This document shows positions 56,570 to 64,000 of a stretch of 64,000 bases of DNA, piece by piece. Within the stretch, counting starts at the first letter, position 1. Each line of letters begins with the position of its first letter. The notes under the pieces are model-generated. The model was not told the DNA's origin and did not search any database. It was given only the letters and a program-made list of their open reading frames with translations. Source of the stretch: Pontiella desulfatans (GTDB lineage Bacteria > Verrucomicrobiota > Kiritimatiellia > Kiritimatiellales > Pontiellaceae). The position numbers and the translations under genes are program-made. The stretch lies in NCBI RefSeq assembly GCF_900890425.1, contig NZ_CAAHFG010000002.1:496001-560000 (forward strand), written 5' to 3'.

Positions 56570-56596
56570 GCAGGCAAATGAAAGACAAATAGAGCA

Positions 56597-57703
56597 ATGC
56601 CTTTACCAATGAAAATTCTACTTGCAGTCCTGCTGTCCGGCGCGGCATCGGCTGCTGTTGCTTGCAGTACGCCTATGTTCCGTTTCGCGCTTGAGCGATG
56701 GGAGGCCGATCCGTATCGTCTGATCATTTTTACGGACGAAGAGCTGACTGCAGATCAACAGCAGGCCGTCACGGCATTCAGGCAATACGAACGCTATGGG
56801 TTCCGAAATCCTCCGCTTGTTGTTGAACAAGTTGAAGTTTCAAAAGTCACTAATTTATCCGCACTTGTCTGGGCTGAGATTTCGACCTGTCGCGGTGCCC
56901 CGTCTGTCGCCCTTCTTTATCCATCTGTTACGCGTAACAATGAGGCAGTGTGGAATGATAAACTTTCAGTAAACGCCTTTAACCGGATTATAATGTCGCC
57001 CGCCCGCCTCGAAACCGCCACCCGTCTGCTTGGCGGAGATGCCGCAGTCTGGCTGTTGTTTCGCGGGAAGTATCCGGAGGAAAACAGGGCGGTTCGCGAT
57101 CTGCTGGATGAAGAATTGAGTGCGCTGGGAAAAAGCATCGTTTATAATGAGGATTTTCTTCAGCTGGCGAAAGAGGCAGGGGTCGAAGTCCCGGCACTTA
57201 TGTTTTCTGTGCTTGAAGTGGATCCTGATGATCCGCAAGAGGCGGTTTTGATGGCTATACTCACTCGTCTTTTTCCGGAAGCGGCGGCGCAATCCGGTCC
57301 GGTTGTTGTTCCCGTTTTTGGGCAGGGACGCGGTGCAGTTTTGATGATGGATGAACTGATTGCCGGGGAATATATCAGGGATGTTGCAGAGTTTCTAATC
57401 GGGGCTTGTTCCTGCGAGGTCAAAGAGCTCAACCCCGGGTTTGACTTGTTTATTCCGGTTGATTGGATTGGCGGCATTACTCAGGAGTATGTTTTTGATG
57501 CTGAACTGCCGCCGCTCACGAGTCCGTCCGCCGGGATGGGTGCTCTGCCGGGAGCGGCCAACCGCACTTTTGGAACAGCCGAACAAGCGGGGCATCGTCT
57601 CTTCGGAGCGGTTCTCGGTATATCTATTGTAATCGTGCTGGGTGGCCTTGTCGGCGCCACATGGATGCTGCTGCGTAAAAACCGTAATCATGAATCTTTT
57701 TAA
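56597..57703 (+). CDS. Unknown secreted, C-terminally anchored protein of the transport cluster (368 aa)
   Basis: The N-terminus is a signal peptide (MKILLAVLLSGAASAAVACS) and a single span lies near the C-terminus (GAVLGISIVIVLGGLVGATWML), followed by a short basic tail. The body starts CSTPMFRFALERWEADPYRL and is rich in short alpha/beta steps; two Cys pairs (AVAC, GACSC) may matter. It shares its last 14 bp with the start of the first FtsX-type permease. No family recognised. The context suggests a periplasmic partner linking the binding proteins to the MacB-like exporter. Confidence 0.75.
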   Translation: MPLPMKILLAVLLSGAASAAVACSTPMFRFALERWEADPYRLIIFTDEELTADQQQAVTAFRQYERYGFRNPPLVVEQVEVSKVTNLSALVWAEISTCRGAPSVALLYPSVTRNNEAVWNDKLSVNAFNRIIMSPARLETATRLLGGDAAVWLLFRGKYPEENRAVRDLLDEELSALGKSIVYNEDFLQLAKEAGVEVPALMFSVLEVDPDDPQEAVLMAILTRLFPEAAAQSGPVVVPVFGQGRGAVLMMDELIAGEYIRDVAEFLIGACSCEVKELNPGFDLFIPVDWIGGITQEYVFDAELPPLTSPSAGMGALPGAANRTFGTAEQAGHRLFGAVLGISIVIVLGGLVGATWMLLRKNRNHESF

Positions 57704-58889
57704 ACTGACTGTCTGTGAGCTGCTGCACCGCCGGGGGAACTTTCTGCTGGGCGTGCTTTCCGTGCTATTGGCCACTGCCGTGCTGAGCGGTTCGTTGCTT
57801 CTGCTCGGAGCGTACGACCGGCGTGCCGGCGAAATACTCGCCGCCAGACAGGCGGAACTAGAAACAAAGATTCAGCGGCTTCAGGTTGATACCGTCAGCG
57901 CGATGGGGCACCTCGGGTTCAATATCATCATTCTGCCTGCCGGGCAGAATCTTGCCGACTGGTACGGTGATGATTACGCCTCGCGCACCATGCCCGAATC
58001 CTATGTCCAGACATTGGAAAAAAGCGGATTGGTCACTATCGAGAAACTGACCCCGATTTTGCGCCAGAAAATCCGCTGGCCCGAAACACTATGGACCGTC
58101 ATTCTCGCCGGAGCCGGCGGAAGTGAGGCTGTTCCTGCCGGGCAGGTTGACATCGGCATCGAAATCTCCCGCGGACTTTCATTGAAAAGTGGTGATACAC
58201 TTCAGCTGATGAGCCAGAGGTTTACCATCCGCAACGTCATGCCTCAGGAAGCTGCTGCAGACGATGTAACATTAACATTGCCGCTGACTGCCGCGCAGGA
58301 AATTCTTGGTAAACCGGGGCAGATTAGTGAAATTCGAGCCCTGCAATGCCGGGCCGCATGGCGCGATATTACACGAATCCGCGAAGAGGTCGGGGGGATT
58401 CTTCCCGGCACGCAGGTTGTTGAAAAAGGCTCCGAAGTGCTCGCGAAAGTTGCTGCGATCCGGCTGGTCGAAGAGAAGGGCGCTGCGCAAATCGCGAATG
58501 AACAGATGATGCGGGAACAGATGCGCCATTCGGTTCAGCGCACACTCGGTATTCTGGTCCCAGTCATTCTTCTGACCTGCATCGCGTGGATTTATCTGCT
58601 GACGTCCGACAACACCGCGCTCCGGATGACGGAAATCGGCACGCTGTGTTCGCTCGGATTTTCGTCCGGCAATGTTGCTGCGGTCTTTTTGATGCGTGCG
58701 GCACTGCTCGGACTGCTGGGCGGGGTGGCCGGTTTGTTGATCAGCACCATTGTGGCGCACGGGATGTCAGTTAAACTTTTTGCTTTGCTGCTTCCGTGTG
58801 CGCTCCTGATTGCACTTGCCGGAAGCTTCCGACCCGTCTGGCGCGCCGTCCACCGTGATCCTGCTGATATTCTGAGAGGTGACCCGTGA
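57690..58889 (+). CDS. FtsX/MacB-type ABC permease A
   Basis: This ~399-residue protein has one N-terminal span, a ~230-residue extracytoplasmic domain and three C-terminal spans (LGILVPVILLTCIAWIYLL, AVFLMRAALLGLLGGVAGLL, LLPCALLIALAGSF). That is the MacB/LolE/FtsX topology. It ends in PADILRGDP, a family C-terminal motif. The ATG at 57690 lies inside the upstream gene, a 14-bp overlap. It is paralogous to the next gene. Such permeases move or hand over envelope substrates by mechanotransmission rather than channel transport. Confidence 0.85.
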   Translation: MNLFKLTVCELLHRRGNFLLGVLSVLLATAVLSGSLLLLGAYDRRAGEILAARQAELETKIQRLQVDTVSAMGHLGFNIIILPAGQNLADWYGDDYASRTMPESYVQTLEKSGLVTIEKLTPILRQKIRWPETLWTVILAGAGGSEAVPAGQVDIGIEISRGLSLKSGDTLQLMSQRFTIRNVMPQEAAADDVTLTLPLTAAQEILGKPGQISEIRALQCRAAWRDITRIREEVGGILPGTQVVEKGSEVLAKVAAIRLVEEKGAAQIANEQMMREQMRHSVQRTLGILVPVILLTCIAWIYLLTSDNTALRMTEIGTLCSLGFSSGNVAAVFLMRAALLGLLGGVAGLLISTIVAHGMSVKLFALLLPCALLIALAGSFRPVWRAVHRDPADILRGDP

Positions 58890-60172
58890 AACTTTTCACA
58901 CTGATCCGCCGTGAGCTTTTTTACCGTCCGCGCCGCACGCTCGCCGCGCTGTTGGCTGTTGCCATTGCCGCCGCTGCGCTGACTGCCGCGTTCACTCTGT
59001 TGCGTCTGCATGATCGCGCGGCCCGTAATCTGCTGGCAGAACGGGAGAAGCAGACCGCCGAAACCGGGGCCGTTCTGCGTGATGAAATGCGCAAGGCCAC
59101 ACTGAAGCTGGGTTTTAATCTGCTCATTCTGCCGGAACAGGTTGATCTAAAGCAGTGGCACATTGACCAGGAGAGCCGCTTCACATTGCCAGAATCGTAC
59201 GGCGAAAAGCTGGTTAAATCCGGCATAGTCAGCGTTCGGCACATTCTGCCGATGCTGCAGAAGAGGATTGTCTGGCCCGAAACCGGACGCACGATTGTGC
59301 TGATCGGCACGCGTGGTGAAGCAACCGCCCTTTTCAAAAATCCGCGTGCGTCGCTGATTCAACCGGTGCCGGAGGGAAGCATTGTCCTCGGTTATGAACT
59401 GCACCATTCTCTCGGCATTTCCAGTAACCGGACTGTTAAACTGATGGGGCGTGAATTTAAGACTTACCGCCTGCACAAAGAGCGCGGAAGCAAAGATGAC
59501 ATCACGGCCTGGATTCACCTGAAAGACGCGCAGGAACTGCTTGGGATGCAGGGCAAAATCTCCTCCCTGCTGGCGCTTGAATGTCTTTGTATCGGTGCGA
59601 ATATGCTGGATCAGGTTCGCAGTGAAGTCGTCAGTATTCTGCCCGGCACGCAGGTTGTTGAGATGGGCGCCAAGGTAATTGCCCGCGCTGAAGCACGTAT
59701 TCGCGCCGGAGAAGAAACTGCCCGGCAGCTTGATGCGGAAACAGAGAAACAGCGCCAGCTTCAGCTTCAGCGCCAGCGCTTCGCCGCACTTCTTAGTCCG
59801 CTTATGCTTCTGCTGTGCGGCGGCTGGATCAGCCTGCTCACCTTCAGCGACGTACGCGACCGGCGCATTGAAATCGGCATGCTTCGCACTATCGGTTTCC
59901 GCACACATTCAATTTTATTTTTGTTTCTCGGTAAGAGCCTGATGGTCGGCACCGCAGGCGGAGCGATTGGTTATGTTGCTGCGGCGCTACTGTGCGACGC
60001 GAGGACCACCGGTATGGCCGGTTTTCCAACGGATGATGCAGCCTCTGTCTGGAGTTTATCCAGTTTACTGATTTCAATGGTCGGCGCGGTTGTGCTGATG
60101 ATGGTTGCCGGCTGGATTCCCGCGCTTATTGCCGCGCAGACCGATCCTGCCGATGTTTTAAGAGAGGAGTGA
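58886..60172 (+). CDS. FtsX/MacB-type ABC permease B
   Basis: This 428-residue paralogue of the previous gene has the same single-span plus periplasmic-domain plus three-span topology. Shared phrases include LPGTQVVE and the C-terminal DPADVLREE. A charged helical segment (EETARQLDAETEKQRQLQLQ) precedes the second span, as in permease A. The start is GTG, overlapping the previous stop (GTGA). Two different permeases with one ATPase indicate a heterodimer like LolC/LolE. Confidence 0.85.
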   Translation: MKLFTLIRRELFYRPRRTLAALLAVAIAAAALTAAFTLLRLHDRAARNLLAEREKQTAETGAVLRDEMRKATLKLGFNLLILPEQVDLKQWHIDQESRFTLPESYGEKLVKSGIVSVRHILPMLQKRIVWPETGRTIVLIGTRGEATALFKNPRASLIQPVPEGSIVLGYELHHSLGISSNRTVKLMGREFKTYRLHKERGSKDDITAWIHLKDAQELLGMQGKISSLLALECLCIGANMLDQVRSEVVSILPGTQVVEMGAKVIARAEARIRAGEETARQLDAETEKQRQLQLQRQRFAALLSPLMLLLCGGWISLLTFSDVRDRRIEIGMLRTIGFRTHSILFLFLGKSLMVGTAGGAIGYVAAALLCDARTTGMAGFPTDDAASVWSLSSLLISMVGAVVLMMVAGWIPALIAAQTDPADVLREE

Positions 60173-60176
60173 CTCC

Positions 60177-60851
60177 ATGCTGAAATTTGAGAATGTCACC
60201 AAGGTGTTCAATGGACCGCAGGGTGAGGTGGTTGCGCTGAATGATGTGTCGTTCGCCGTTGAGTCCGGAGAGATGGTTGTTGTTCGGGGGCCGAGCGGGT
60301 GCGGCAAGAGCACGCTGCTGCTAACCGCCGGAACGCTTTTACGTCCGACGCAGGGCGCCGTATCTATCGGCGGAACAGACCCGTACGCATCCACCCCGTC
60401 CCTTCGCAGTGCGCTGCGCGCGTCAACCATCGGGTTTGTTTTTCAGCAATTTCACCTCGTACCTTATCTGAGCGTGCTTGAAAATGTCATGCTTCCATCG
60501 GTCGTTCAATTTGCCGATGATGCCGCCCTGCGAGCTCAGGATCTACTGGCTCGTTTTGGATTGGAGCATCGCGCTCACCATGTTCCGGCCCAGCTCAGCG
60601 TCGGAGAGCGCCAGCGCACCGCGATGGCCCGTGCGTTGTTCAGCCGCCCTAAACTTTTGCTGGCTGATGAGCCGACCGGCAATCTCGATTCCGAAAACGG
60701 CGGGATTGTTTTAAAGGCCCTCAACGCCTTTGCTGCGGAGGGCGGGTCGGTGTTGTTGGTGACTCACGATAGCGCGAAGGGTATTGGCTCAGCCCGGACA
60801 CTGCAAATGATCAACGGCGGCCTTGTATCGCAAAACGGCGGCCAGTTGTAA
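60177..60851 (+). CDS. LolD/MacB-type ABC ATPase
   Basis: This 224-residue ATPase has Walker A GPSGCGKST, Q-loop FVFQQFHLVPYLSVLENV, signature LSVGERQRTAMARAL (LSVGE instead of LSGGQ), Walker B LLLADEPTGNLDS and H-loop VTHDS. The LVPYLSVLENV and NLDS wording marks the LolD/MacB/FtsE group. It starts 5 bp after permease B, completing a three-gene heteromeric transporter. Confidence 0.92.
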   Translation: MLKFENVTKVFNGPQGEVVALNDVSFAVESGEMVVVRGPSGCGKSTLLLTAGTLLRPTQGAVSIGGTDPYASTPSLRSALRASTIGFVFQQFHLVPYLSVLENVMLPSVVQFADDAALRAQDLLARFGLEHRAHHVPAQLSVGERQRTAMARALFSRPKLLLADEPTGNLDSENGGIVLKALNAFAAEGGSVLLVTHDSAKGIGSARTLQMINGGLVSQNGGQL

Positions 60852-60862
60852 GCCGCACTGTC

Positions 60863-60884
60863 CCCGCGTTCGCGGTTCTATTAT
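60863..60884 (+). terminator. Weak terminator after the transport cluster
   Basis: CCGCG-TTCG-GG type stem (CCGCGTTCGCGG) followed by TTCTATTATT. The T-run is interrupted, so efficiency is uncertain; position after the last transport gene supports it. Confidence 0.4.
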
Positions 60885-60938
60885 TGAAATTGCGCTGACC
60901 TATCTCAATAACGCATCCGTGAAAGACGGTTTAACTCA

Positions 60939-60956
60939 GGTGCATGTGCTTGCAGG
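60939..60956 (+). promoter_or_regulatory. 18-bp motif, second copy (PQQ protein leader)
   Basis: Identical to 51435-51452 over GGTGCATGTGCTTGCAGG and 66 bp before the start codon at 61005. The next bases (CAGGGGG) are also similar to the first site. Confidence 0.5.
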
Positions 60957-61004
60957 CAGGGGGCGTTTCTATTTACCACAAGGGCGTGGTTTACTTCCGG
61001 GATA

Positions 61005-64000
61005 ATGAATAAGAGACACTTTTTTAATCTGTGCGCTCCACGGACTGTTGTCTGTCCGGTTCGAACCAGTGTAGTGCTGTTTACGGTTTTGTTTGTGTTT
61101 GTTCCGATTCTTCTGCGTGCTGAAGAGTTGTCGCGAGGGATTGCCTGTCTTCTTGAGTGCGGCGACGGAAAACAGGCGATCGAACTGGCAGCGGACAGCG
61201 GCTACCTGATCCTTGCAATGGATGCGAACCCTGAAAATGTTGAAAAGGCAAAAAAGACAGCCATGGAAGCGGGAATACTGGGCAGAACGCTCTATGTTGA
61301 GCAGGGAACACCCGACTCTATTCCTTTTGCAGACAATTATGTGGATTTACTTGTTCTCGACACGGTTACGGCACAGGATTTAACGAAAAGCGTTTCGAAC
61401 GAAATCATGAGAGTACTTGCTCCTCTTCGGGGGCGTGCGATCCTTAAAGATAAGACGATCACCAAACCGGAACGTCCCGGTTCAGACTGGTGGTCCCATA
61501 AACTTCACGGCCCGAATAACAATCCGGTGTCAGAAGATGAAAATTTTGAATTTCCCCCGCTTTTGCAGTTCCGGGCGATGCCGATGTATAACAGCTATAA
61601 CGGTAGCGCGCTCACGTCGGACGGCAAACAGATCCTCATCAATGACTGGACGTATCACGATTTGTTCCGTGGCAGTATGTGCGGCCGTATTTTTGTGCAG
61701 AGTGTTTACAACGGGCAGATTCTTTGGGACGGGATGATCCCGGAAAATATTGAAGCCAACATGCCTGTTTTCGTTGCAACAAAGGACGCACTGCTGATGG
61801 CTTCCGGGCAGGGTGCGGATGTTCTGCGACGCGATTTGACAACCGGTGAAGAACTTGAGCCGATTACTTTGGGTGACGAAAGCCGCCGGATCCGATGGCT
61901 TGCCGTGGATAACGGGGTTCTGTACGCATTGACCGGTGACCCCGCTGACGTCAGAGAGCCCTATAAGTTTTTGGTGCAGAGAACAGTTTATGAGACGCAG
62001 GAGCGCGATCAGACGCTGTTTGGCACGGAGCTTGAAGCCTGGAGCCTGAAAGACCGGCGCAGGATCTGGTCACATAACGAGTCCTGGAAAATCGATTTTC
62101 GAACCGTAGCGATCAATGATCAAAAACTCTATTTCTATGCTGAAGGCCGCCGTCTGGCCTGTCTCGATGCAAAAACCGGCAAGGAACTATGGAGCAATGA
62201 GGGCAAAACCTGGATTGCTCAACTTGTCCGGCCCGTTCACATAAAGAACAACAATATTCGCGGGATGAGCACGCTTAAAGTCGCTGATGGTTTAATTCAT
62301 CTGGCTGTGATGGAGGGTTCCTGTGGATTGTTTTTCCATGAAGAAAACGGCCGTTATATTACATCTTTCACAACGCCTGTAATGAAGCGTCTGGGGTATG
62401 CCGGTCAGCAATCATTAATTCTGAATGGAGAATGCTATAACTCCGGCACCTACATCGATCTGAAATCGGGAAGTCTTCAGCGCGACAATACGATTTCTTC
62501 ATCGGCCGGGACCGCCTGGTGCGGAATCACCACCTATGCGCCGGGAACAGGGGTTCTCGGGCATTCCACGCTCGGCTATAAGACGCCTTGCGGGGTCGGG
62601 GCCTGGGTCGCGGGAGGTGTTTTGCTTTATTCTCCCTCCATTTGCACCTGCGATAACCACATGCCGGGTTCCGGCGCTTACGTCTCCGGCCGTGAAATCT
62701 ATGAGAAGATCAAAAACAAACCGGAACATCCGCTGGTGAAAGGTCCGGAGGGTCAAGGTTCTCCGCCGTCCGGTTCGGAGATAGAAAACGGGGGCTGGAC
62801 AGCTTACCGCGGCGGCAGCCGTCATCAGGGTTCCAGTGCGGCAACGGTCGGACGGTCTGTTAAGACCTTCTGGGTTTCGAAGCCCGAACATCCGTTTTCT
62901 TATACCACAATTTATAATTCACTTGTGGATCAATACGATGAACGTCCGGTGCCTCCGGTTGTCGTTACAAATCTCGTCTACACTGCGGGGAGCGACGGGA
63001 TTGTCACGGCGCTCAACCTATCGGACGGGTCTATCAAATGGAAACAGCAGATAAATGGATCGGTTCTTACATCGATAGCTTATGAAGCCGGAAGACTGTT
63101 TGTCCCCGGGGCCGATGGATGGGTCTATGCGCTTCATGCCGACACCGGGCAGTTGCTCTGGAAACGCCGGGTCGCTCCGCTGGAACGCCGGATCGCTGTT
63201 TTTGACAATCTGATGAGTACCTGGCCGGTATTATCCCTTGCTGTGGATGAGGGAACGGTTTATGCAACCGCCGGGATGTCGATTATCTGCGGAAGCACGA
63301 CGCTGGCTCTGGATACTGAAACCGGAGAAATCCGCTGGCGCCGCGCAATCGACCCGGTACTGGCAGGATCCCATCTGCCGCCGGACGGGGATGCGGTCGG
63401 GCTGGGAGGCGTGACCGCTGTCATCAACGACGCGGTCTGGGTGGCAGGTTACGGATCGATTCCGCTCTGTCTGAACAAAAAGGACGGAACCGTCGTGCCC
63501 CTTCCGTCGCAGACCGAACAATCCCGGAGTGGCGGGAACTATTTTAATTTCCGTGGCATCTATCATATGCAGGGGCAGAATATTATTGCCGTCAACGACC
63601 GCTGTGTTTTGGGAGGGGGCCGGCCCCTGTTTGAGAATCATCAGCTACGGGAGGGGAAATGGAAGAGAGTCGAATTCAAGTTATACCATGCCGATGAAAA
63701 CGGATGGCTGGACCTTACAAAAGCTCCGGCACGCATGTTGAATATTTCCCGCCTGAGTCCGGCGTGTGATCCGGATCTGATTGCCTATGCCGCGCCGCCT
63801 CCAGTATCAAAAAATAATCAGCCGCAAAGAGAATCTGACCGAAGCACGAGTGGGCTCAATGTCTGGAAAGTCGCAGACTTTGTCGAAGAAAACCGCGTGA
63901 TGATGCAGGAAGACCCGGGAATGGCAGTCATAAAGTGGACAAGTGTGCACCGCCCTCTGAATGAATCGAAAGCGTTATGGTCAAGACCGGATCTGGATAT
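61005..64000 (+). CDS. Secreted methyltransferase-PQQ beta-propeller fusion (3' truncated)
   Basis: The frame starts at ATG 61005 and runs open to the window edge (998+ codons). A signal peptide or signal anchor (VVLFTVLFVFVPILLRA) is followed by a class I SAM-methyltransferase-like segment (IACLLECGDGKQAIELAADS, DNYVDLLVLDTV, EIMRVLAPLRGRAILKD). A long series of PQQ-type propeller blades comes next (ACLDAKTGKELWS, TALNLSDGSIKWKQQ, ALHADTGQLLWKRR, LALDTETGEIRWRR). Fusions of this kind are known in PVC bacteria, with unknown role. An exported methyltransferase fold lacking SAM supply may be structural. The ribosome site is weak. Confidence 0.85.
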   Translation, partial: MNKRHFFNLCAPRTVVCPVRTSVVLFTVLFVFVPILLRAEELSRGIACLLECGDGKQAIELAADSGYLILAMDANPENVEKAKKTAMEAGILGRTLYVEQGTPDSIPFADNYVDLLVLDTVTAQDLTKSVSNEIMRVLAPLRGRAILKDKTITKPERPGSDWWSHKLHGPNNNPVSEDENFEFPPLLQFRAMPMYNSYNGSALTSDGKQILINDWTYHDLFRGSMCGRIFVQSVYNGQILWDGMIPENIEANMPVFVATKDALLMASGQGADVLRRDLTTGEELEPITLGDESRRIRWLAVDNGVLYALTGDPADVREPYKFLVQRTVYETQERDQTLFGTELEAWSLKDRRRIWSHNESWKIDFRTVAINDQKLYFYAEGRRLACLDAKTGKELWSNEGKTWIAQLVRPVHIKNNNIRGMSTLKVADGLIHLAVMEGSCGLFFHEENGRYITSFTTPVMKRLGYAGQQSLILNGECYNSGTYIDLKSGSLQRDNTISSSAGTAWCGITTYAPGTGVLGHSTLGYKTPCGVGAWVAGGVLLYSPSICTCDNHMPGSGAYVSGREIYEKIKNKPEHPLVKGPEGQGSPPSGSEIENGGWTAYRGGSRHQGSSAATVGRSVKTFWVSKPEHPFSYTTIYNSLVDQYDERPVPPVVVTNLVYTAGSDGIVTALNLSDGSIKWKQQINGSVLTSIAYEAGRLFVPGADGWVYALHADTGQLLWKRRVAPLERRIAVFDNLMSTWPVLSLAVDEGTVYATAGMSIICGSTTLALDTETGEIRWRRAIDPVLAGSHLPPDGDAVGLGGVTAVINDAVWVAGYGSIPLCLNKKDGTVVPLPSQTEQSRSGGNYFNFRGIYHMQGQNIIAVNDRCVLGGGRPLFENHQLREGKWKRVEFKLYHADENGWLDLTKAPARMLNISRLSPACDPDLIAYAAPPPVSKNNQPQRESDRSTSGLNVWKVADFVEENRVMMQEDPGMAVIKWTSVHRPLNESKALWSRPDLD

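Noticed and set aside
56483-56596. Molybdenum-cofactor riboswitch in the transport cluster gap
   Set aside because: Some stems can be drawn, but the gap is short, has no recognisable conserved core, and also reads as a small peptide gene.

Overview
The window looks like a bacterial chromosome of the PVC group, most likely Verrucomicrobiota/Kiritimatiellota. That is an inference from gene content: an FGE-dependent sulfatase, a HAF-repeat protein with a calcium-binding type-3 linker and a 'Y-Q-I-Q-S-T-x-D-L' style C-terminus, glycoside hydrolases without SusC/SusD, and a sugar symporter with a large coiled-coil insert. Shine-Dalgarno sites are strong and bacterial throughout. No complete rRNA or tRNA gene and no CRISPR array was seen.

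Layout. (1) 3-902 is the end of an alpha-amylase-like gene. (2) 953-15686 is an island bracketed by two identical 43-bp copies of the 3' half of a tRNA-Met gene (minus strand). It holds an IS66 element, a HigBA toxin-antitoxin pair, a type I restriction-modification locus (hsdR, hsdS, hsdM) with an AlbA/GHKL protein, decayed pieces of fic and of a second hsdR, and a secreted HAF-repeat protein. (3) From 15644 a second mobile element begins with a tyrosine integrase next to the tRNA-derived att site. It runs to at least 38309; no right-hand att copy was seen.

The second element is the unusual part. It encodes an archaeal-type Orc1/Cdc6 initiator with ORB-like inverted repeats beside it. It also has two HerA-family ATPases, each fused to a winged helix and a PD-(D/E)XK-like nuclease domain. 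An operon joins a JAMM-protease/E1 fusion to a single-module Clp-type AAA+ ATPase and several tiny proteins. Further genes encode a SprT-like protease, a membrane protein with an FGE-like fragment, an acidic 424-residue protein, and many proteins under 100 residues. Three control signals recur inside it: a GTGTGAC motif in five intergenic regions, a hairpin leader ahead of at least three genes, and TTTATA boxes about 27-40 nt before three start codons.

(4) 38406-51408 is a co-oriented carbohydrate cluster: a LacI regulator with two matching operators, a GH78-like rhamnosidase, a GH57-like enzyme, an SGNH esterase, a GPH symporter, a GH94-like enzyme, a sulfatase and an NAD-dependent epimerase. 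A separate GH51-like lipoprotein follows. (5) 53298-60851 is a tightly coupled transport cluster: two ModA-like lipoproteins, a ModB-like permease and an ABC ATPase, then an unknown secreted or anchored protein, two FtsX/MacB-type permeases and a LolD-type ATPase. (6) From 61005 a secreted methyltransferase-PQQ propeller protein runs off the window. The carbohydrate genes probably serve uptake and breakdown of a sulfated, rhamnose/arabinose-containing glycan. Whether they are cargo of the upstream element or resident chromosome cannot be decided here.
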